64,000 nucleotides of DNA from Burhinus oedicnemus (GCA_008921705.1 VFFE01007564.1:1-64000); one strand, 5' to 3'; positions 12,386 through 26,124 are shown, numbered from the stretch's first letter. A program made the numbers and translations. Notes: generated from the letters alone by a model not told the origin.

Positions 12386-15300
12386 CTTTACACAGCTGCA
12401 TTAATTTACAGGTCAGCCCTTAATGGCTCTGTTCCTGGAGCAGAAGAAAATCCGCTGTGGATCCTGGTTAGCATCAGTGAACACTGGATCTGCCCACGTC
12501 CTGGAGAAATACCAGATGGAGAGCCCTGGCAGCCTGCGGTTCCAGCCATGGGCATCCTCCGTCCTCTGGAGCTCCCCCAGCCCTGCCCAGCACCCGTCAG
12601 GGGAGAACACAGGCGGCACGTGGGGAGCTCATCCTTCACCGTCCATCCAGCTCTCAAGTCACATCCTCGCAGCAATGCAGTCTTGCGGAGAAGGATCAGT
12701 ACGTGAGGATTAACGGCCCCAATGTGCTTCCCCAGGCCTGCCACAGTAGCACTGCCCGGAGCCCTGGGTTATGGCACCCAGGCACTGCTCATCCTTGTTT
12801 TCCAACAAGCAGCCTGTCCTGGCGAGCGGGAAAGGTGGGGAAACTGCGAGGGGAACAGATCATCATCATTTCCAGTCCCGCCATGCTGTCTCCGAAACAC
12901 CAAGCTCGGCCACAAGCAGCTGGAGAAGGCTGGACATGCCACATCCAAGTGCCACCAGAAGCAGGGGCTGATCCAGGGCACAGCCGAGCAGGGGAAGCGC
13001 TGTGCGGGCAGCAGGCATCGCCCATCGCGCGGGGCCAGGCGTGCACACGCAAAGGCGAAGCGCAGCGCACGAGGAGCGACACAGACCGCCGGCTCGCTGC
13101 CTCCCACAGCTTGGCACCACCACACATGACAGAGGATGGGTGGCTCCTTAGCGAGTCACTGGGCTGAGGCTTCAGGTGCTGCAACAGCTCCACACACCTC
13201 CCCGACACCCTGATCCCCAACCTGTCACCTACACCATCCGTGCAGGCTGCCCACTCTTTAGGGCAGCAGTTTTTTCCTTTGCACGGGTACCAAGCCCAGC
13301 CCAGCGGGGCCCTGACCCCAAAAGCCGCAGCAATTCAAATAGCTTGTTGAAACAACAAGGATTAAAGCGCAGCTCAAAGTCTGCAAACTCCCAACACGTC
13401 CCACCTGCAGGAATAGGCTCCAGCAGTCCCTTCATCACCTTTCGGGGCAGAGCACTTTTCAACTCACATCCCATCCTCCTACAAACTAAGCCAAGAATCT
13501 TTCCCTGCCCAGAACAACCAAGCCAGCATCACACCTCGAGGACCTGCAGCAAATCCACATCTCTGGGGAAAAAAAAAACAAAAACCCAAACCTCACACTG
13601 AGTATTAATACCTATTTAAAAAGGCAAAAGAAAATCAACAGGCGATTTAACTTTCTAACAAAGATCTTAAATTTAAAACAGGGAAAGTACAGTAACAACA
13701 GGTTTCAGTCAGCCTAAAAATACCAGTTAGCTGAGAAGATACAAGCATCACTAACCAGCAGTAGGAACTATAAAGGGGTTTTCACCAACGCCCCTTCCCA
13801 AGTAAAAGGACAAAGTGCAGTGCTTTCTGTCCGAGGCACAGGACCGGCTGCTACGCAACCCCCAGAGCAGCGTTAAAAGCACTCTATACGCGTTACATGC
13901 TCCAAATGACAAGAGGAATGCGGGACGGTGGATCTCTGCTCCAGATTCCCCAGCATGGTTTTAGCTGCCATGAATAAAACAGGAAGCAGAGCATCTTCCA
14001 GGCTCCCCCCACGCCCCTGACTGTCTGGATGAACTGTGGTTTCCTTTCAGGAAAGAGAAAGGAAAGGGGGGAAAAGAAAAAAAGAGAAGCGGACAGCTGC
14101 TGTATCAGACAGATTAAAAACTTCACACTAAGGAAAAAATAGAGAATAACAGGAAAAACCAGACACTGAACCTTCATCCAGTTACAGCAGTTAAACTTCT
14201 TCAGGTCCCTAACAAAACAGAGTTAAATATTAACATTTGAGAGAAATATACCCATACGTTATGCAGCCTTTTTAACACACACTCTTGCTTAGGAGACAGA
14301 AATCATACTTAAGCTATATTTTACTTGCTCACCACACACATATATACTCATTTAACTCTACAGTGCTCTACTGCCTTGCTGCATTAGCCAGTGAAACCAA
14401 AAGGAAGAGCGTGACTGAATGGGAGCTGGCTTAAATTATCTTTATACCTAGGCCTGAAGGAACATTTTGCCTTTGAGACCAATCCACTAAGCTAACTTGC
14501 CCTGCTACAGAAGGTTTCATTGGGTCCCTTGCTGTTGACTGGTGATCCACATGCCTGCCTCCACCAGCAACGCACACGCTTTGATGCAATCCGTCTGACT
14601 AAACAAAATAAAAAAAAATAAAAAAATAAAAAAAAATCCCAAGTTGCTTGCTAAAGCAGCAATGATGCACTTACCAGCATCCAGACAAGCTCCTTCACTA
14701 ACACACTTCCCTCTCGAGCAGATCAAATTTGGAACAAGGTCCAGGAGCAAGAGAGAACTGAAAACTGACCACAACAAGCTTCCAAAACAAGAAAGGGGGG
14801 GGAAAAAAAAAAACCTTACTACAGGAATTCAAATCCTGCTTCCACCAGACCCTGAGTCACCTCCCCTCCCTTGCAATAGATCAGAGCAATGGGTAAACAT
14901 TTCCAAATATGGAGATCAAAACTCCAAAGGATGTCAAAAAAAAAAAATCACCCTTCTCTCCCTGGCTTTGGCACAGGGATGACTTGCCCCTCTGAAGCCT
15001 GAGTTGAGCACATCACTGTCATTGACCCACACCCAGCCTGGACATAGAGCCATGCTTCGCTGCCTTGACCTGCGCTTTGGAGGCTCCTGGCTCAATGGCT
15101 GACACTGCATCTCTGTCCCCTCCCAGCGATGCCCAGTGAGATGCAACAGAGGCAGTTCCAGTAGCCGTTGCCCCTCGCCCCTACAGCAAACCTCCCTCTT
15201 GTCCCTCGACTCAGCAGAAAACCTCCTACGACTATTTTTTGGACTGCTCTTTTAAGGCAAATAGGTAAATTAAGGCTGTGTTCATAGTGACACCAGCTCA

Positions 15301-17599
15301 GCAAGGCTCAGCAATCAGTCCCACTAGAGAGGTCCTGCTGCCATGTCCCACACCAGCTGCCCACCTGGGGCAGGGAAATCTCCCCTGACCAGGCTCATCT
15401 TACCCGGTGCTTTGCAAGAACTGATTTTGTTTTACAAAAAAAACCCAACCAGAGCTCTGTGGAAAGGAACACGCTGCCTGGACAAGCCAAGATCTCCCTG
15501 CATGGCCAAGGGCACCCAGGATGGCAGCACCCCTTGAGCCCTGCTGGGACACACAACGCAGCATCCCATGGCACACGGGAACAGGGGAGCACCCAGGCTC
15601 CCCACCTCTGGGAAAGCGGCTTGAGGGTCAATGCTCAAGCCCTTACAGCAAATTTAGGAGGCAGAACTGCCCTGCAGAGCCTGCCTGCACATGGGAGCCA
15701 GACACCCATGCCACCACTCCCACCGGCATCGCTCCTCTGCTTCAACAGCCAACCTACGAGCAGCAGGGAGGTGACTACGCCTGCCAGCACTGGATGACAG
15801 CCTCCTGGTAGCTGTAGCCATCGGCTCCAGGAGCAGGCAGCCTCTCAGGAATGTGCAAATCAGGACGTTTTCAAGGGGAACAGGCTGCTGAGGCGATCCA
15901 ACCAGACCCGAGCGATTCCCCAGCACCACCCACAAGATGCTATTGAATTTATAGGGAAGGAATTCCAGAGCTGACTCTGCCCATGTATGGCCAAAACAAA
16001 CTGTAAAAAAGCGACATTATAGTCCATCTGGCTTTCACTGGTACTGAAGCGCAGGCTCTGGGAGGAGCTGAAATCCTGCAGTGACAGAGGCTGTACAACT
16101 ACCTCCAGTAACTAGGCAGAGGTCAGGGGCCCGTGGCAGCATGAGTTTAGCACCCAAGATCACAGGTGACAGAAAACACGTAAACCTTTGCTTTAGAAGA
16201 AAACAAAGCTTTCTGCCTTTTAAAATAAGAACCACATTTAATTTAGTGATCTGTCACTACCACTACAAAAATAGAGCTTGCCAGGCAGCACCAGCACGTC
16301 CTTTACACTGGTGGTTATAAAGGCAGCTTTAAAGAGCCAACGGTCCAAGTGGCACTAAGTGGTACACCAGGGCAACGTCAATGCAACGCAGGCTGGGACT
16401 AGCTCTCGGTGGGCAGCTGATCAATCATTTTTCTAAAAACCCACTAAAACCTCCCCTAGGGCCATGTGCCCCAGCTGGCAGCTGGGCCACCAGGAACATT
16501 CTCCATGGTCAGAAGTGGGAGGTAACTCTGCGCACTGTAGTCACCACGGTAGAAGATGATCCAAAACCAAGGTAAGAAGGGTCAGGTAGCTGCAGGTTTT
16601 ACAAACTTTGACTCAGTTTTCCAGCCCCTTGCAGAAAACAATTCCCAAGGTTCTGCTTTTTGCAAGGACAAACAGCAGGATGAAGTAGGGAATAATGTAA
16701 GTCAAGGAAGGGAACAGAAGCATAGAGGGGGAACACCTGGAATAGAAGAAATGCCATTCCAGGCGTGCACCAGCCCTTACTGCTCTGGGGTCCCACAGCA
16801 TGAAGAAATCAAGGTTCTCCTTAACAGTTAAATGCCACTATCTCGCCTGCCCTGCCAGCGGAGGAAACATTAGCTGTGTCAGCTCGAGAGGCAAAGGGCT
16901 TACCGAACCAGAGAGGAATGCAGGCTGCAGTGGCACACGCGGTGGGGACAGGGAAACGAAACGCAGGGAACACGGGCTGCTCACGCTGCCTCTGCCTTTG
17001 CACAGGGGTCAGGCAGGGTATGGCTTATGGCTCCTGGGGCTGAAACCTGGGACCAAGGTCTTCGTGACCTTAGAGGGACTCTTGTGCCAGAAACAAATAT
17101 AGCTGTTAGAGGGGCTGGGAGCTCAGGGGTCTGAGCACATGAGGACAAGCCGTTTCCCGGCTCCTGGCAGGCAGCCCAGCGCTGCTTTTCAATAAGTGCA
17201 AGTTGTACCCATCGGACCGGGAACAAGCGCGTGTCTCCTCTGAGCAGCATTTGCTGACAGGAGACCCACAATGTGGCTATTCCCCCAGCTTCAACTTCCC
17301 CAGGACAGCGTTAGAATCTCCCCTCAGTTTCCCAGCTGGAATGGCGTTACACCCTCTCCCTTGCTACTGGGCTCACTTTAAACAGTGGTACCTAAGCATA
17401 AGCTGCTGTTCAGTGCCTCTGCTTTAGAGCACCCTCCACCTCAAACGACACAGAGGAGAGAAACCAGAGGGACAAGACACATCCATGTCCAACCACAGCC
17501 TAACCAGGAGCTCCCTGCTACATGGCACCGCAAGTCCCTCTCCTTGCCACAGTCCTAACCCTGGAAAGTAAAAGCTTGGGGGCCTGGGAATAAAATCCA
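12386..17599. other. gene-free stretch with a small CpG patch
   Basis: No recognised exon. A GC/CpG-richer patch at about 12960-13110 (CATCGCGCGGGG, several GCG steps) carries overlapping frames on both strands, as GC-rich sequence does by chance. A-rich repeats lie at 14601-14637 ((AAAAT)n-like), 14799-14812 and 14936-14947. At about 14825-14880 a few words (AATTCAAATCCTGCTTCCAC, then GAGTCACCTCCC) recall a MIR head but are too weak to call. Confidence 0.55.
14601..14637. repeat. (AAAAT)n-like low-complexity tract
   Basis: A-runs of six to nine separated by single T (AATAAAAAAAATAAAAAAT). Confidence 0.9.
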
Positions 17600-17730
17600 A
17601 CTTAAGCATCCTACACAGCAGTACAGATCATTATCAATTGGCCACCGGGTCAGGCGTGGCTAATTTCATTTAAATGACATTACATAAGCAGGACCACTGA
17701 GAATATTTGATTCATAAAAATATCTTGAAG
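17600..17730. promoter_or_regulatory. candidate conserved non-coding block
   Basis: A compact block with a dense series of familiar factor words: ATCATTATCAATTGGCC (inverted CCAAT box inside a homeodomain-rich run), CTAATTTCATTTAAATGACA (TAAT core, POU-like ATTTAAAT, MEIS-like TGACA) and TTGATTCATAAAAATATC. Such a mixture is common in deeply conserved enhancers. Conservation itself was not tested. Confidence 0.3.
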
Positions 17731-18164
17731 GGGCAGAGAGCGCAACTTGCATGGCATACGTAACACAAGGACTGCTGCAGCGTCACAGGAACACGGACCA
17801 CGTAATGCAGACAGCAAGGACCAGGGATGCTCATACACACACATGCACAACCAGGCACACATATGCCTCCTCCCCCAACGTGCACAAAAGCAGACTTAGG
17901 ACTTGCAAGCGGTAGTCCTGTGCAGCCAAAAGTTAGTACAAATGTTTGTGACAGTTCCACTTTGCAGGCAAAGGCAAAAACCGGGTGCAGAGGAATAAAT
18001 ATAGAAAGAAGTCAGGCAGGCAAAGCAGGTGCTGGCTTGTAAAACCTTGGCCAGAAAGGCTCCCCAGAAGGTTGAATCTGGTAGTTTTGCAACAGCTCCA
18101 CAGAGAGACAGAAGAGATAGAAAAAGGAAAAAAAAAAGAGAACATGAATGCATATGCATTCTTT

Positions 18165-18345
18165 TATTGCCATATATAGTATATACAGACATTTGGTATA
18201 TACACCCCCAGCTCTCATACGCCACAGTATAATATATACTATATCAGCATTGCGCATCTTTGTTTCCATGTGCCTAGATCTGTACAGCATGTGCATATAT
18301 ACGTATGTATGTATGTGCATTTCTCGTGCATGCATGTGTCATTAC
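18165..18345. repeat. AT-rich tract with TATA palindromes and (TATG)n
   Basis: Repeated words such as GTATATAC (18179-18186 and again near 18197) and ATAATATATACTATAT form overlapping palindromes. They are followed by TACGTATGTATGTATGTG near 18299-18316. This is simple AT-rich sequence able to form hairpins, with no sign of a gene. Confidence 0.7.
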
Positions 18346-19117
18346 CCCCGACATCACCTCTCTGTGCGTGCTGTCACATAACACACCGCTCGACAGAGCG
18401 CGTCTAAAGCCTCAGTGCCATAGTCTGGGATGACTTCTGAACACTTGCAGCTTCTTGCTGCTGAGCCCTTCCCCACCAAAACCTCTGGGTGCAAGCACCG
18501 CCAGAGAACCACCAGTTTGTCTCCTATTTTCCAGTGATCCCACCTCTCCTCCACACTCCGTTAGGCGAGGACTTTGGTTTTTTGCAGAGATGTGAACAAG
18601 GTGCCATTGTCACAACAGCTACAGATCTTTCTGAGAAGTTGCCCCTCGCACCTGTGAAACGTGTTTACGTACCGGTTCTCAGGCTGCACAACCTTGCTGG
18701 TGGGACGAATTCAGAGCGGGGCTTTTGGAGACACACAGGGCTCACCCGGAGTCACGACTTTGGGTTTCTTTCCCAGCCCTGTAAAGAGAGAGAGATACCC
18801 ATGTGATGCATGCCGGATGGGCCTCCCAACAGCTCGTCTTCAAACCTTGCAGTTTAACCCACACAGCTTCTGGGAAACGCAGCATTTTCCTTCCCAGCTT
18901 TCTTAGGCAGAAGCCTCCATACACCTGGACTCCTTTTGGCACCTCCTAAAAGCAAGCATCACCACCTCAAACTGGGCCAACGACCAACACCAGCTGTCAG
19001 CGGACACAGCTTGGTCAACAACTTGCACCTCCTCAAAGCCATGGCTCCTTTACTGCTCTTAATGCCCCTGAGAAGGGGCAGGTAAAAGAAGATGTAAAAT
19101 GAGGCATAAAATAAGAG

Positions 19118-19165
19118 ACTAGGGTGAATCCATCACTCATCTCTGTGACCTCGGGCACAGCGAGG
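19118..19165 (+). repeat. short MIR-like core scrap
   Basis: GAATCCATCACTCATCTCTG then TGACCTCGGGCAC matches the MIR stretch 'gaatcc...ccactcactagctgtgtgacctcgggcaag'. It is short, so the match could be chance. Confidence 0.35.
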
Positions 19166-22100
19166 GAGCTAGGAGACATCATTTAATTTGGTTTGAAGCT
19201 CATGGAGTTTACCACTACTGCATCAGAGTTACACCACCATCCTGTTCACCCCATGCTCCAAGAGCTCTGAGGAGCTCTGCCCAATTCCCATTGGGGACTG
19301 CCTCACTCTCCTGTAGCCGCAAAGCAGACATGACTCTTTCTTGAAGTGACGGACTCGGTGCTGTTTGTCCCTCTCTGCAGAAGATGAAGGTAGAGCAGAG
19401 GGGCCAGCCAGGCCACGCGACAGTTGTCTTGCATGTGACATTGCCAGGACACACAGTGGGGTGCATCCCACAGAGATAGGTGGCATCTGAATCGCACACT
19501 CCTTCCTGCCCCCACCAGCCCATGGCCAACATCCCATCCCAGCCACATCCTGGTCACCCTGACGGCCCTATCTCTGCTCACGAAAAGGGCAGTCCTGCTT
19601 TGTCATTGCCGCTCAGCGGGGAAAGTTACTACTATATGCTGCTGTAATGATGGAAATGCTCAGTTCAGGCTTGCGTTTGTTGTACCCGTGCTGCTCACAA
19701 AGGTGCATGTGAGCCCACAAGTCTACAACCAACATGCAGCAAAATGCAAAAGACTGCTGGTGGCTCACGGTCCAGGTCCCTCCTCCCTGTGACACAGTGG
19801 GATGGCTTCCTGCCCCTGCCAGCACCCTGTGTCCCCCACGCCAAGCCTGATGCTACAGCAGCCAGGAGAGACATAGGGCTCTCACCTCTCCCAAGAGGTG
19901 GTAGATGTCCACTGCATCAACACCACAAGAGCGTGATACGGTCCACCCTGACCCAGGCAGCACCTTCCCAGTTCAGTCCCATGGTCCCTCCGGTGGCACC
20001 CTGCCCTCATTCCCCACAGGTCTGGGCAGGTATAAGAGTCCCCAGGCCCCTCAATGCTCCCTTCAGGTGTGATGAGGACAAATACAACCAGAGATCGCAA
20101 AGGACTCTCCCACTCGTTGCACGCTTGGGATGAAGATGAGTAACTGCAGGGTTTTATTGCTGGTGAACTCAGCCAAGGAGCAATTTCTCTCCATCCATCA
20201 AGGAGGAGACAAGTACAAGCAAATATTATGGTTGTGCATGTTTACTTTTCATTTTAAAATGATGTAGAGTTATATACAATCTAGCGCCTTCCCACAGGCT
20301 CCTGGCAAAACGCCCTTCAGTCTTATCTGCAAAGGCAGAAGACAACAACATTCTCCTCTGGTTCCAACACCGTTTCAATTCAACCCATAACAGCACCTCC
20401 GGGAGCTCCAGGTAAGACAATATTTCTTGGGATCCAACCTGTGTTTAAAAGATCTTGGCTCAGGCTTGTCTTTCACCAGGTTTAACTCAAGAAATGTTTA
20501 CAAGATCAGTTATAGGACCCAGCAGACTTGGCTAGTTGAACCGCATCTGCCTGACTTTACTTTCCATGCTGGCTGTCCCCATCACCTTGTGACAGGGGTT
20601 CCTGCAGCAAGGTGAGCAGGACCCCATGTGCCCTCTCCAACCACCCAGCTGAAGCCTGCTGTGAAAGCACCCGCCCCGGCAGCAAGATGTGCTGCGTGGT
20701 CCCAGAGGAACAACAACCCACTGATGTTTGGGCACTCGCTCCCCCCTGGCCACAAATCCACAGCCAGGCAGGACAGGGACAGCCTGACCGGTCACAGCAA
20801 TATGCACCTGAGTCAGTCTGTCAAAATGGTTTTGGGGCCATTTGTGACCCCCTTTTGTTTAGCAGCAGACTGCAAAAGTCAGTCTGGGTCTTTGAGCACA
20901 GAAACACCCAGAAGACACATGTAGAGGACAGACCCAAGGTGCCAGAAGAGCTGCAAATCTGCTGTATCATAAGCCATCAAACCATGATGCCACCACCAAA
21001 TCAGACCTCTTCAAGACATGATCTCAACAAACATTTCTTGGTGGGAAGCTTTTCTCGAGACTTGAGCCCCCCCAAACCCCAAGATCAGCAGAGCTCCTCT
21101 CCCCAAAGTCCCTCTTCTCAGTTGCCTGTACACATCCCTCAGCAAGGAGCACCCCTGAGAGCCTCACACCACAGAGGACTTCACAGAGGCTTAGTAAAGC
21201 CATGCCTTAACCACGCTGGCTCTGCTGGGGAAGCAGGCTAGAGCTACAGATCTTGAGAGACAACAAGAAGGCCTGAAAAAGGGTCCGCCCCTCACGGTCC
21301 TGCTCGTTCCTGCTTTGGCGCAGGTAGGGAAAGACAAAGGAGCACACAGTACAGACATACCCAAATCACTGCCATCGATTCCAGCACCAGTCCTTCCCCC
21401 ACTGAAGCCTCCAGAGAAATACATGCAAAGACTGTCCCTAAGGAGCCACCTCTGGGTTTCGTATGTCCCCCAACAACCTTTACGGGGAATATCCAGGTGC
21501 TTTTACAACAGAAATATTAACAACAGGTGGGCTTTTAGCTCTACAAAACTGAGGTCCTCCTAGTTCAGGGCCACTGCAACAGATGCTCAGTGATCTGTGC
21601 ACAGCTAATTCTGATTTCATCTTGCAACAAGAAATCCCAGGTTTCTATCCCAGTCCTGCAGGAGACAACAGCAGGAAGGTCTCTTTGGTAACACAGCTTT
21701 ACACTGTCAAGCTCCCATCTGGCATAACTCAGTATGACTCTCATGCCTCCAGATCACCAGCTACAGCGGCCGAGACTTTGGAGTCTGTATACACCTACAC
21801 GTGCACGTCTGGATCTTCATTTTTATGCTTAGCACAATACAGATCACTTACTTTAACACACCATTTCAACAGGCGATTTATCATTTAAAAGTAATTTAAA
21901 GCAAATGCCCAAGCAGCAGGAATCAGCTATCACAGCCGAAGCCTTAACTACAGTCTGTGAACAAACTACTGGAACATGAATTTACCAAAGGAGCATATCT
22001 TTTGCAGAAGAGTTCCTTCATTTGTTTTTTCCAACTAGTTAAATTCAAGGTACAGCCATAAAAGGCCAAAAATGTGATAAGAAGTTAAAAAAAGCCATCC

Positions 22101-22539
22101 CATACTGAAAGGAAAACAAGGTGTTAGGCTGAGATCTATGAACTCTAAAATCCGTAAAGACATGATGATCAGAAACAGTCCGTTCACTCACTGGTTCACA
22201 ATACCCATGCTGTATTATCGACAGTAAGAATCAACATTTCTCAAGGAAAAAAAAAAAGAAATACAAATTTAGCACAGAAGTGGAGTATGGAACGCAAGGT
22301 TTCCTGTTTGCAGATTTAAATCTAAAAGCAGTCATTTATAATGCCTGAATTTAAACATCAGTCCTCTGCTGTGGTTTGAATTTTCTTCTATTGTTCAGAT
22401 TTTTCAGAAACGGACAGTTTAAAACCTCTGCAAGTTCAGAGAAGTGCAGTCAGCACTTTCAGAAAAAGAGGCGACCCCAGCATAACTTTACAGTGGTCAC
22501 TTAGAAACTGAAGTAACCAGACTCCCCAATCCCTTTAAA

Positions 22540-22760
22540 AGAAAATCTTACTTACAAAAATAATTTCAGCAAGTGCTAATTACACTTTTCACATAACAGC
22601 TTGGCTGAATGGCGTCTGTTTTTCTGACTGGTCAAAAGTTGCATCCACTTCTAAATCTCCTTTACACTTGAAAGTGTTACCAATATTCAGAGATTAATTT
22701 TATTTTTTTTTTAAATCAATACGGCTATACTTGTGGAAGCACAAGCATGGACACCAGTCA
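22540..22760. promoter_or_regulatory. candidate conserved non-coding block
   Basis: AT-rich single-copy sequence with TGCTAATTACAC, a CACTTGAAAGTG near-palindrome near 22668 and AGATTAATTTTATTTT. It lies in a generally AT-rich, CpG-poor span (21.9-22.9 kb) without repeats. Enhancer-like texture only; no conservation data. Confidence 0.2.
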
Positions 22761-23099
22761 AACTGGGATAAAGCAGCCTTCGTTCCCATTCCTAAGTGGA
22801 GCAGATGGCTCAGCCTGACCGCCACAAGGAAAATTGTCGTTTTAACCGTTCCAGTCATCAATTTTTAAGCGCAGACAAGCTCCCAGCCACTCAGCCATCA
22901 GCACGAACTGACACGGGTCCCCTCCTGTATGACTGGCAGGTGCACGTACAGGTCCCCAGATGACAACCCTATTCAACCTGACCTTTTCATTTTAAATGAA
23001 AAACCCTTAAAAGCTTGCCCTGTTCTGACATATGTATTTTTATGTCTTTCCCATGCTGAGCTAATACATTTGTTATTTGCTGGCCAGAGTCCTCAAACT

Positions 23100-23960
23100 C
23101 AGAAATCTCGCGTTATTCCCTCTGCTGCAGGAGCCCTGATCCCCAGCCGTCCTGGCCGCCGCCAGTGCCGAGGGAGCCACCCACACATCGGAAAAATCGG
23201 ACCCCTTACAAGTAAACCTCAATTCAGAGTCCAACCGTGACTTAAAATTCAGCTTTTATGCATGGGTAGCTTTACACTTGAACACAGCGACCCGGAGAGA
23301 CGGGCTGATCTTGCTGTCCCGGGACACTGCTGCCTGCAGGATCTGGCCCCGACTAACAGCTTTCAGCTTTTGCTTCTCAGCTCCTCGGGTTTCATTTATT
23401 AAAATTAAACTGCTCGATTCAGAAGTACACTGCTGAAGTTATCTAATAAAAAGATCGCCCAAGATAACAAAAGCTTTTCCTCCGCTCTGCTGCCAGCAGC
23501 GGCACCTGCTCGGAGAGTCCTCAATACGAACAGCGAACACTGTCCGCACTGAGGACTAATACAGCTGCCGCCTTTCGGGAGGCCAGATCCTGTGCTGGTG
23601 TCAAGCGACAAGGCATGGAATGGCGAGTTGCGATCCGCAAGGAAGCACACACCCCTCCTTTATCGCACTCGGCACGGAGCTGCTTTTAAATCTGCCGCAA
23701 CCCCATGTGTCAAAATTAGCCGTAATGGGACTTATCGCTTCCGAACTCCTGGTCCACCCCTCGCGCTGGAGGAGGGCTGGTGCTCGCTGCAGCATGGACC
23801 GTCAGCTCCGATGGGGAAAATGAGGTCCCATAAAAGAGCAAACTCGCCGGCAGTCCCCACGTGCTGCGTTAAAGCATTGCCCCCCGGGAACCCCGGGGTC
23901 CAGCATCAGCGGCACACCCGGCTTCGGGACCAGGGGACTCATTTTTTTCCTTTTTTTTCA
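23100..23960. promoter_or_regulatory. diffuse CpG-rich segment
   Basis: CpG steps are visibly more frequent than in the neighbouring AT-rich DNA (GTCCTGGCCGCCGCCAGTGC near 23150, CCCGGAGAGACGGGC near 23290, CCCCCCGGGAACCCCGGGG near 23880). No TATA box or clear initiator stands out. It could be a weak CpG-island promoter, an orphan island, or GC-rich intergenic DNA. Frames read on both strands and none is recognisable. Confidence 0.35.
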
Positions 23961-24565
23961 GGTTTGTCCCAGGCTTCATAAAATGAGATTAAAACAAGAG
24001 GGGGGGAAAAAAGGAGCAGGGAGGTAGGGGGAAGAAGGAGGAGAGACTGCTCCAGCACACTCCTTCAGGCACGGCAGCTCCGAAGGGATGAGACCCAGCT
24101 TGCACTGAAATGATGGGATCTGGTTTTCCAGGATGGAGACTGATGTATTATAACAAACTAAAAAAAAAAATCATTTGAGGCAGGACAAATTTAAGCAGTG
24201 GCTGAGGAAGCTGTGAGACAGCCCTGCCTACAGCATTCCGGTGGCCTGGAGCTGCTGGGCAATGGTTAGGGATGAACTCATCATCAGGACCAGCCAGCCA
24301 TGTTGCACCCCTGTTATTTTAAATGCAGAAGGATGGCTAGAAAAGAAGGGTGGCTAAGGAACGAGAGGCATCAGCACGCCTGTGCCAGAAAGCCTGTGGG
24401 TCCCGTGCTGGAGCAAGCTTTCAGGAGCTCCCCGTCACTGCCTGCGAGTTACGTGTCTGTAGCTGACACTGGGATCGGACCTGGTATTTTCAAGCACAGA
24501 CTCCCGGCCTCATGCTGTTCACACTCCCTCAGTCTACTGGAAGACTTTCAAAACAGCCTCATTGA

Positions 24566-24625
24566 TTTTTTTTTTTTAATTTTTTTTTTTTTCCTCTCCT
24601 TCTTCTTCCTTTCCCCCCCTGCTGT
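24566..24625. repeat. poly(T)/polypyrimidine tract
   Basis: Two long T-runs interrupted by AA, then CTCTCCTTCTTCTTCC and a run of C. On the minus strand this reads as a purine-rich, A-tailed tract. Confidence 0.9.
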
Positions 24626-26124
24626 TTGCTGTCCAGAGCTAGAGGGGGGCAGTTTCACTTTCTCACTCAAATGCACCCCGGCTTCTTGATCACAGAAGGG
24701 TAATTGATTTCACTTTCAAGTTCTCATGCAGTATCAGAGCACCACAGAGCCTGGGTTTCAAACAAAGGATAGTGTTTTGCAATTCAAAACCAAAAAATGT
24801 GTTTTTCCACCCCCCCCTCCCCGAGGAATGGCCATCCTCACCAGGCAGCACCAGCAGAACGCTGCCCTAACACACCTCCCGCGTCTTAAGATGCTCAGTC
24901 AAGAAAAACAGACCAACAGTGACCAAGAGCACAAGGGAGCAGAGCAGAAGTGCTGTGCCCCAAGGCACAGGGGTCAGGAAGGCACCCAGGTCCCCCCAGT
25001 CCCAGTACAGGGTCTTCTGCAGCCCACCTTTCGGTTGAAGTCTCCTAGGCCAGAGATGGCGTTTTTGTCTATGTTTGTTCAGGTCTAATGGTGCTGCTTA
25101 GAATAACAGCAATGAAAATTGTGAGGAAGTAAGTTTTATTATAAGGGACATTCCTTTATCCAATGTTTTCACTTGAAACAGTCAAAATCTGAAGGCAAAG
25201 GTCATCTTCTCCCAGGCTTGCCTGGGTGCCACCACAATGAAACCCTTGGCCCCATGGTGGGCTCTCTTATCACTCTTCTTAAAGCTATTTGTAAACTAGA
25301 CTTTTAAAACTTCGAGCCTACACAACCAGATGGTCTTTGTGTTCAAGGCTTCTGTTCTATCCAGTTCTGGTGAGATCATTTGAAAATAGCAACAAATATC
25401 TGGTAGCCAACTGGATTCCCCACTCCCATGCCCACTGGTCAGGCTAGGTATTTTTGAGAGTTATAATCCATTGTGATGTTTAAAAAAAGCAGGCCAGGGC
25501 CAGTAAATCTCTCTGGTTTAGAAATGCCTGTCTAATGATGACCAAGCACTAGCTATCTTCTTTCATTTTTATACCTTAATAGCAAACTGCCCCAGTTTCA
25601 GCCTTGGGACAAATACCTTCAGGTGGACTGAGCAACAGAGGGCCTTGAACACCTGTATTAAAGAAGAAGAGTTTCTCAGTGTAGCTGCTCGTCTTTCCAA
25701 ACATCTGGACTGAGAGACCAAGGAAGCGTACTCCTTCAAAAAAAAAAAAAAGGGAAAAAGCCCTGATGGGGCAGAGAGGCCCAGGTTAACGTGGAAGCAT
25801 GGCCATCAGCCAGCAGAGAGTAGAGCGGCCTCACCACCGACTGCGTTGCATGAAAACATTTCTGTTTTCAACAAGTGTTGTTACCATCGCAAATAGAAGA
25901 ATAAAAGAAAAAACCTAAACTTCTTTTCCTTTACAAAACAAAAACTGAGTTGCAAGCTGATGCTTCCTGCAGAAAACTCCATTTTGAGAAAAGAGCCATT
26001 TATACCAAATATAGATAAAATTCTGGAGCGATTCTGAGAAGCCCTAATAACTGCTCTTATTACATTTCAAAACTAGGAGGACCACAGATGCCTGTGGATG
26101 CGTCCACCTTCTGAACAAGAAAGT

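Larger units (their letters stand above)
17731..24565. other. gene-free stretch, AT-rich and CpG-rich subregions
   Basis: No exon could be supported. The 209-codon plus frame at 20612-21241 is the longest in the window but has no recognisable domain, no obvious splice context and low-complexity Ser/Pro/Gln content, so it is not called. Subregions with their own entries: the TATG/TATA-rich tract near 18.2 kb, a SINE scrap at 19.12 kb, an AT-rich candidate regulatory block at 22.54 kb and the CpG-rich segment at 23.1 kb. Confidence 0.55.

Noticed and set aside
18165..18345. TATA-rich palindromes considered as an origin or promoter cluster
   Set aside because: Best explained as simple AT microsatellite sequence with no associated gene start.
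20612..21241. 209-codon plus frame, longest in the window
   Set aside because: No domain, Ser/Pro/Gln-biased composition, no visible exon boundaries, and another plus frame overlaps it. Consistent with chance in GC-moderate DNA.
23800..23850. GATGGGGAAAATGAGG resembling a MIR core
   Set aside because: Only one MIR word; the surrounding order and spacing do not fit.
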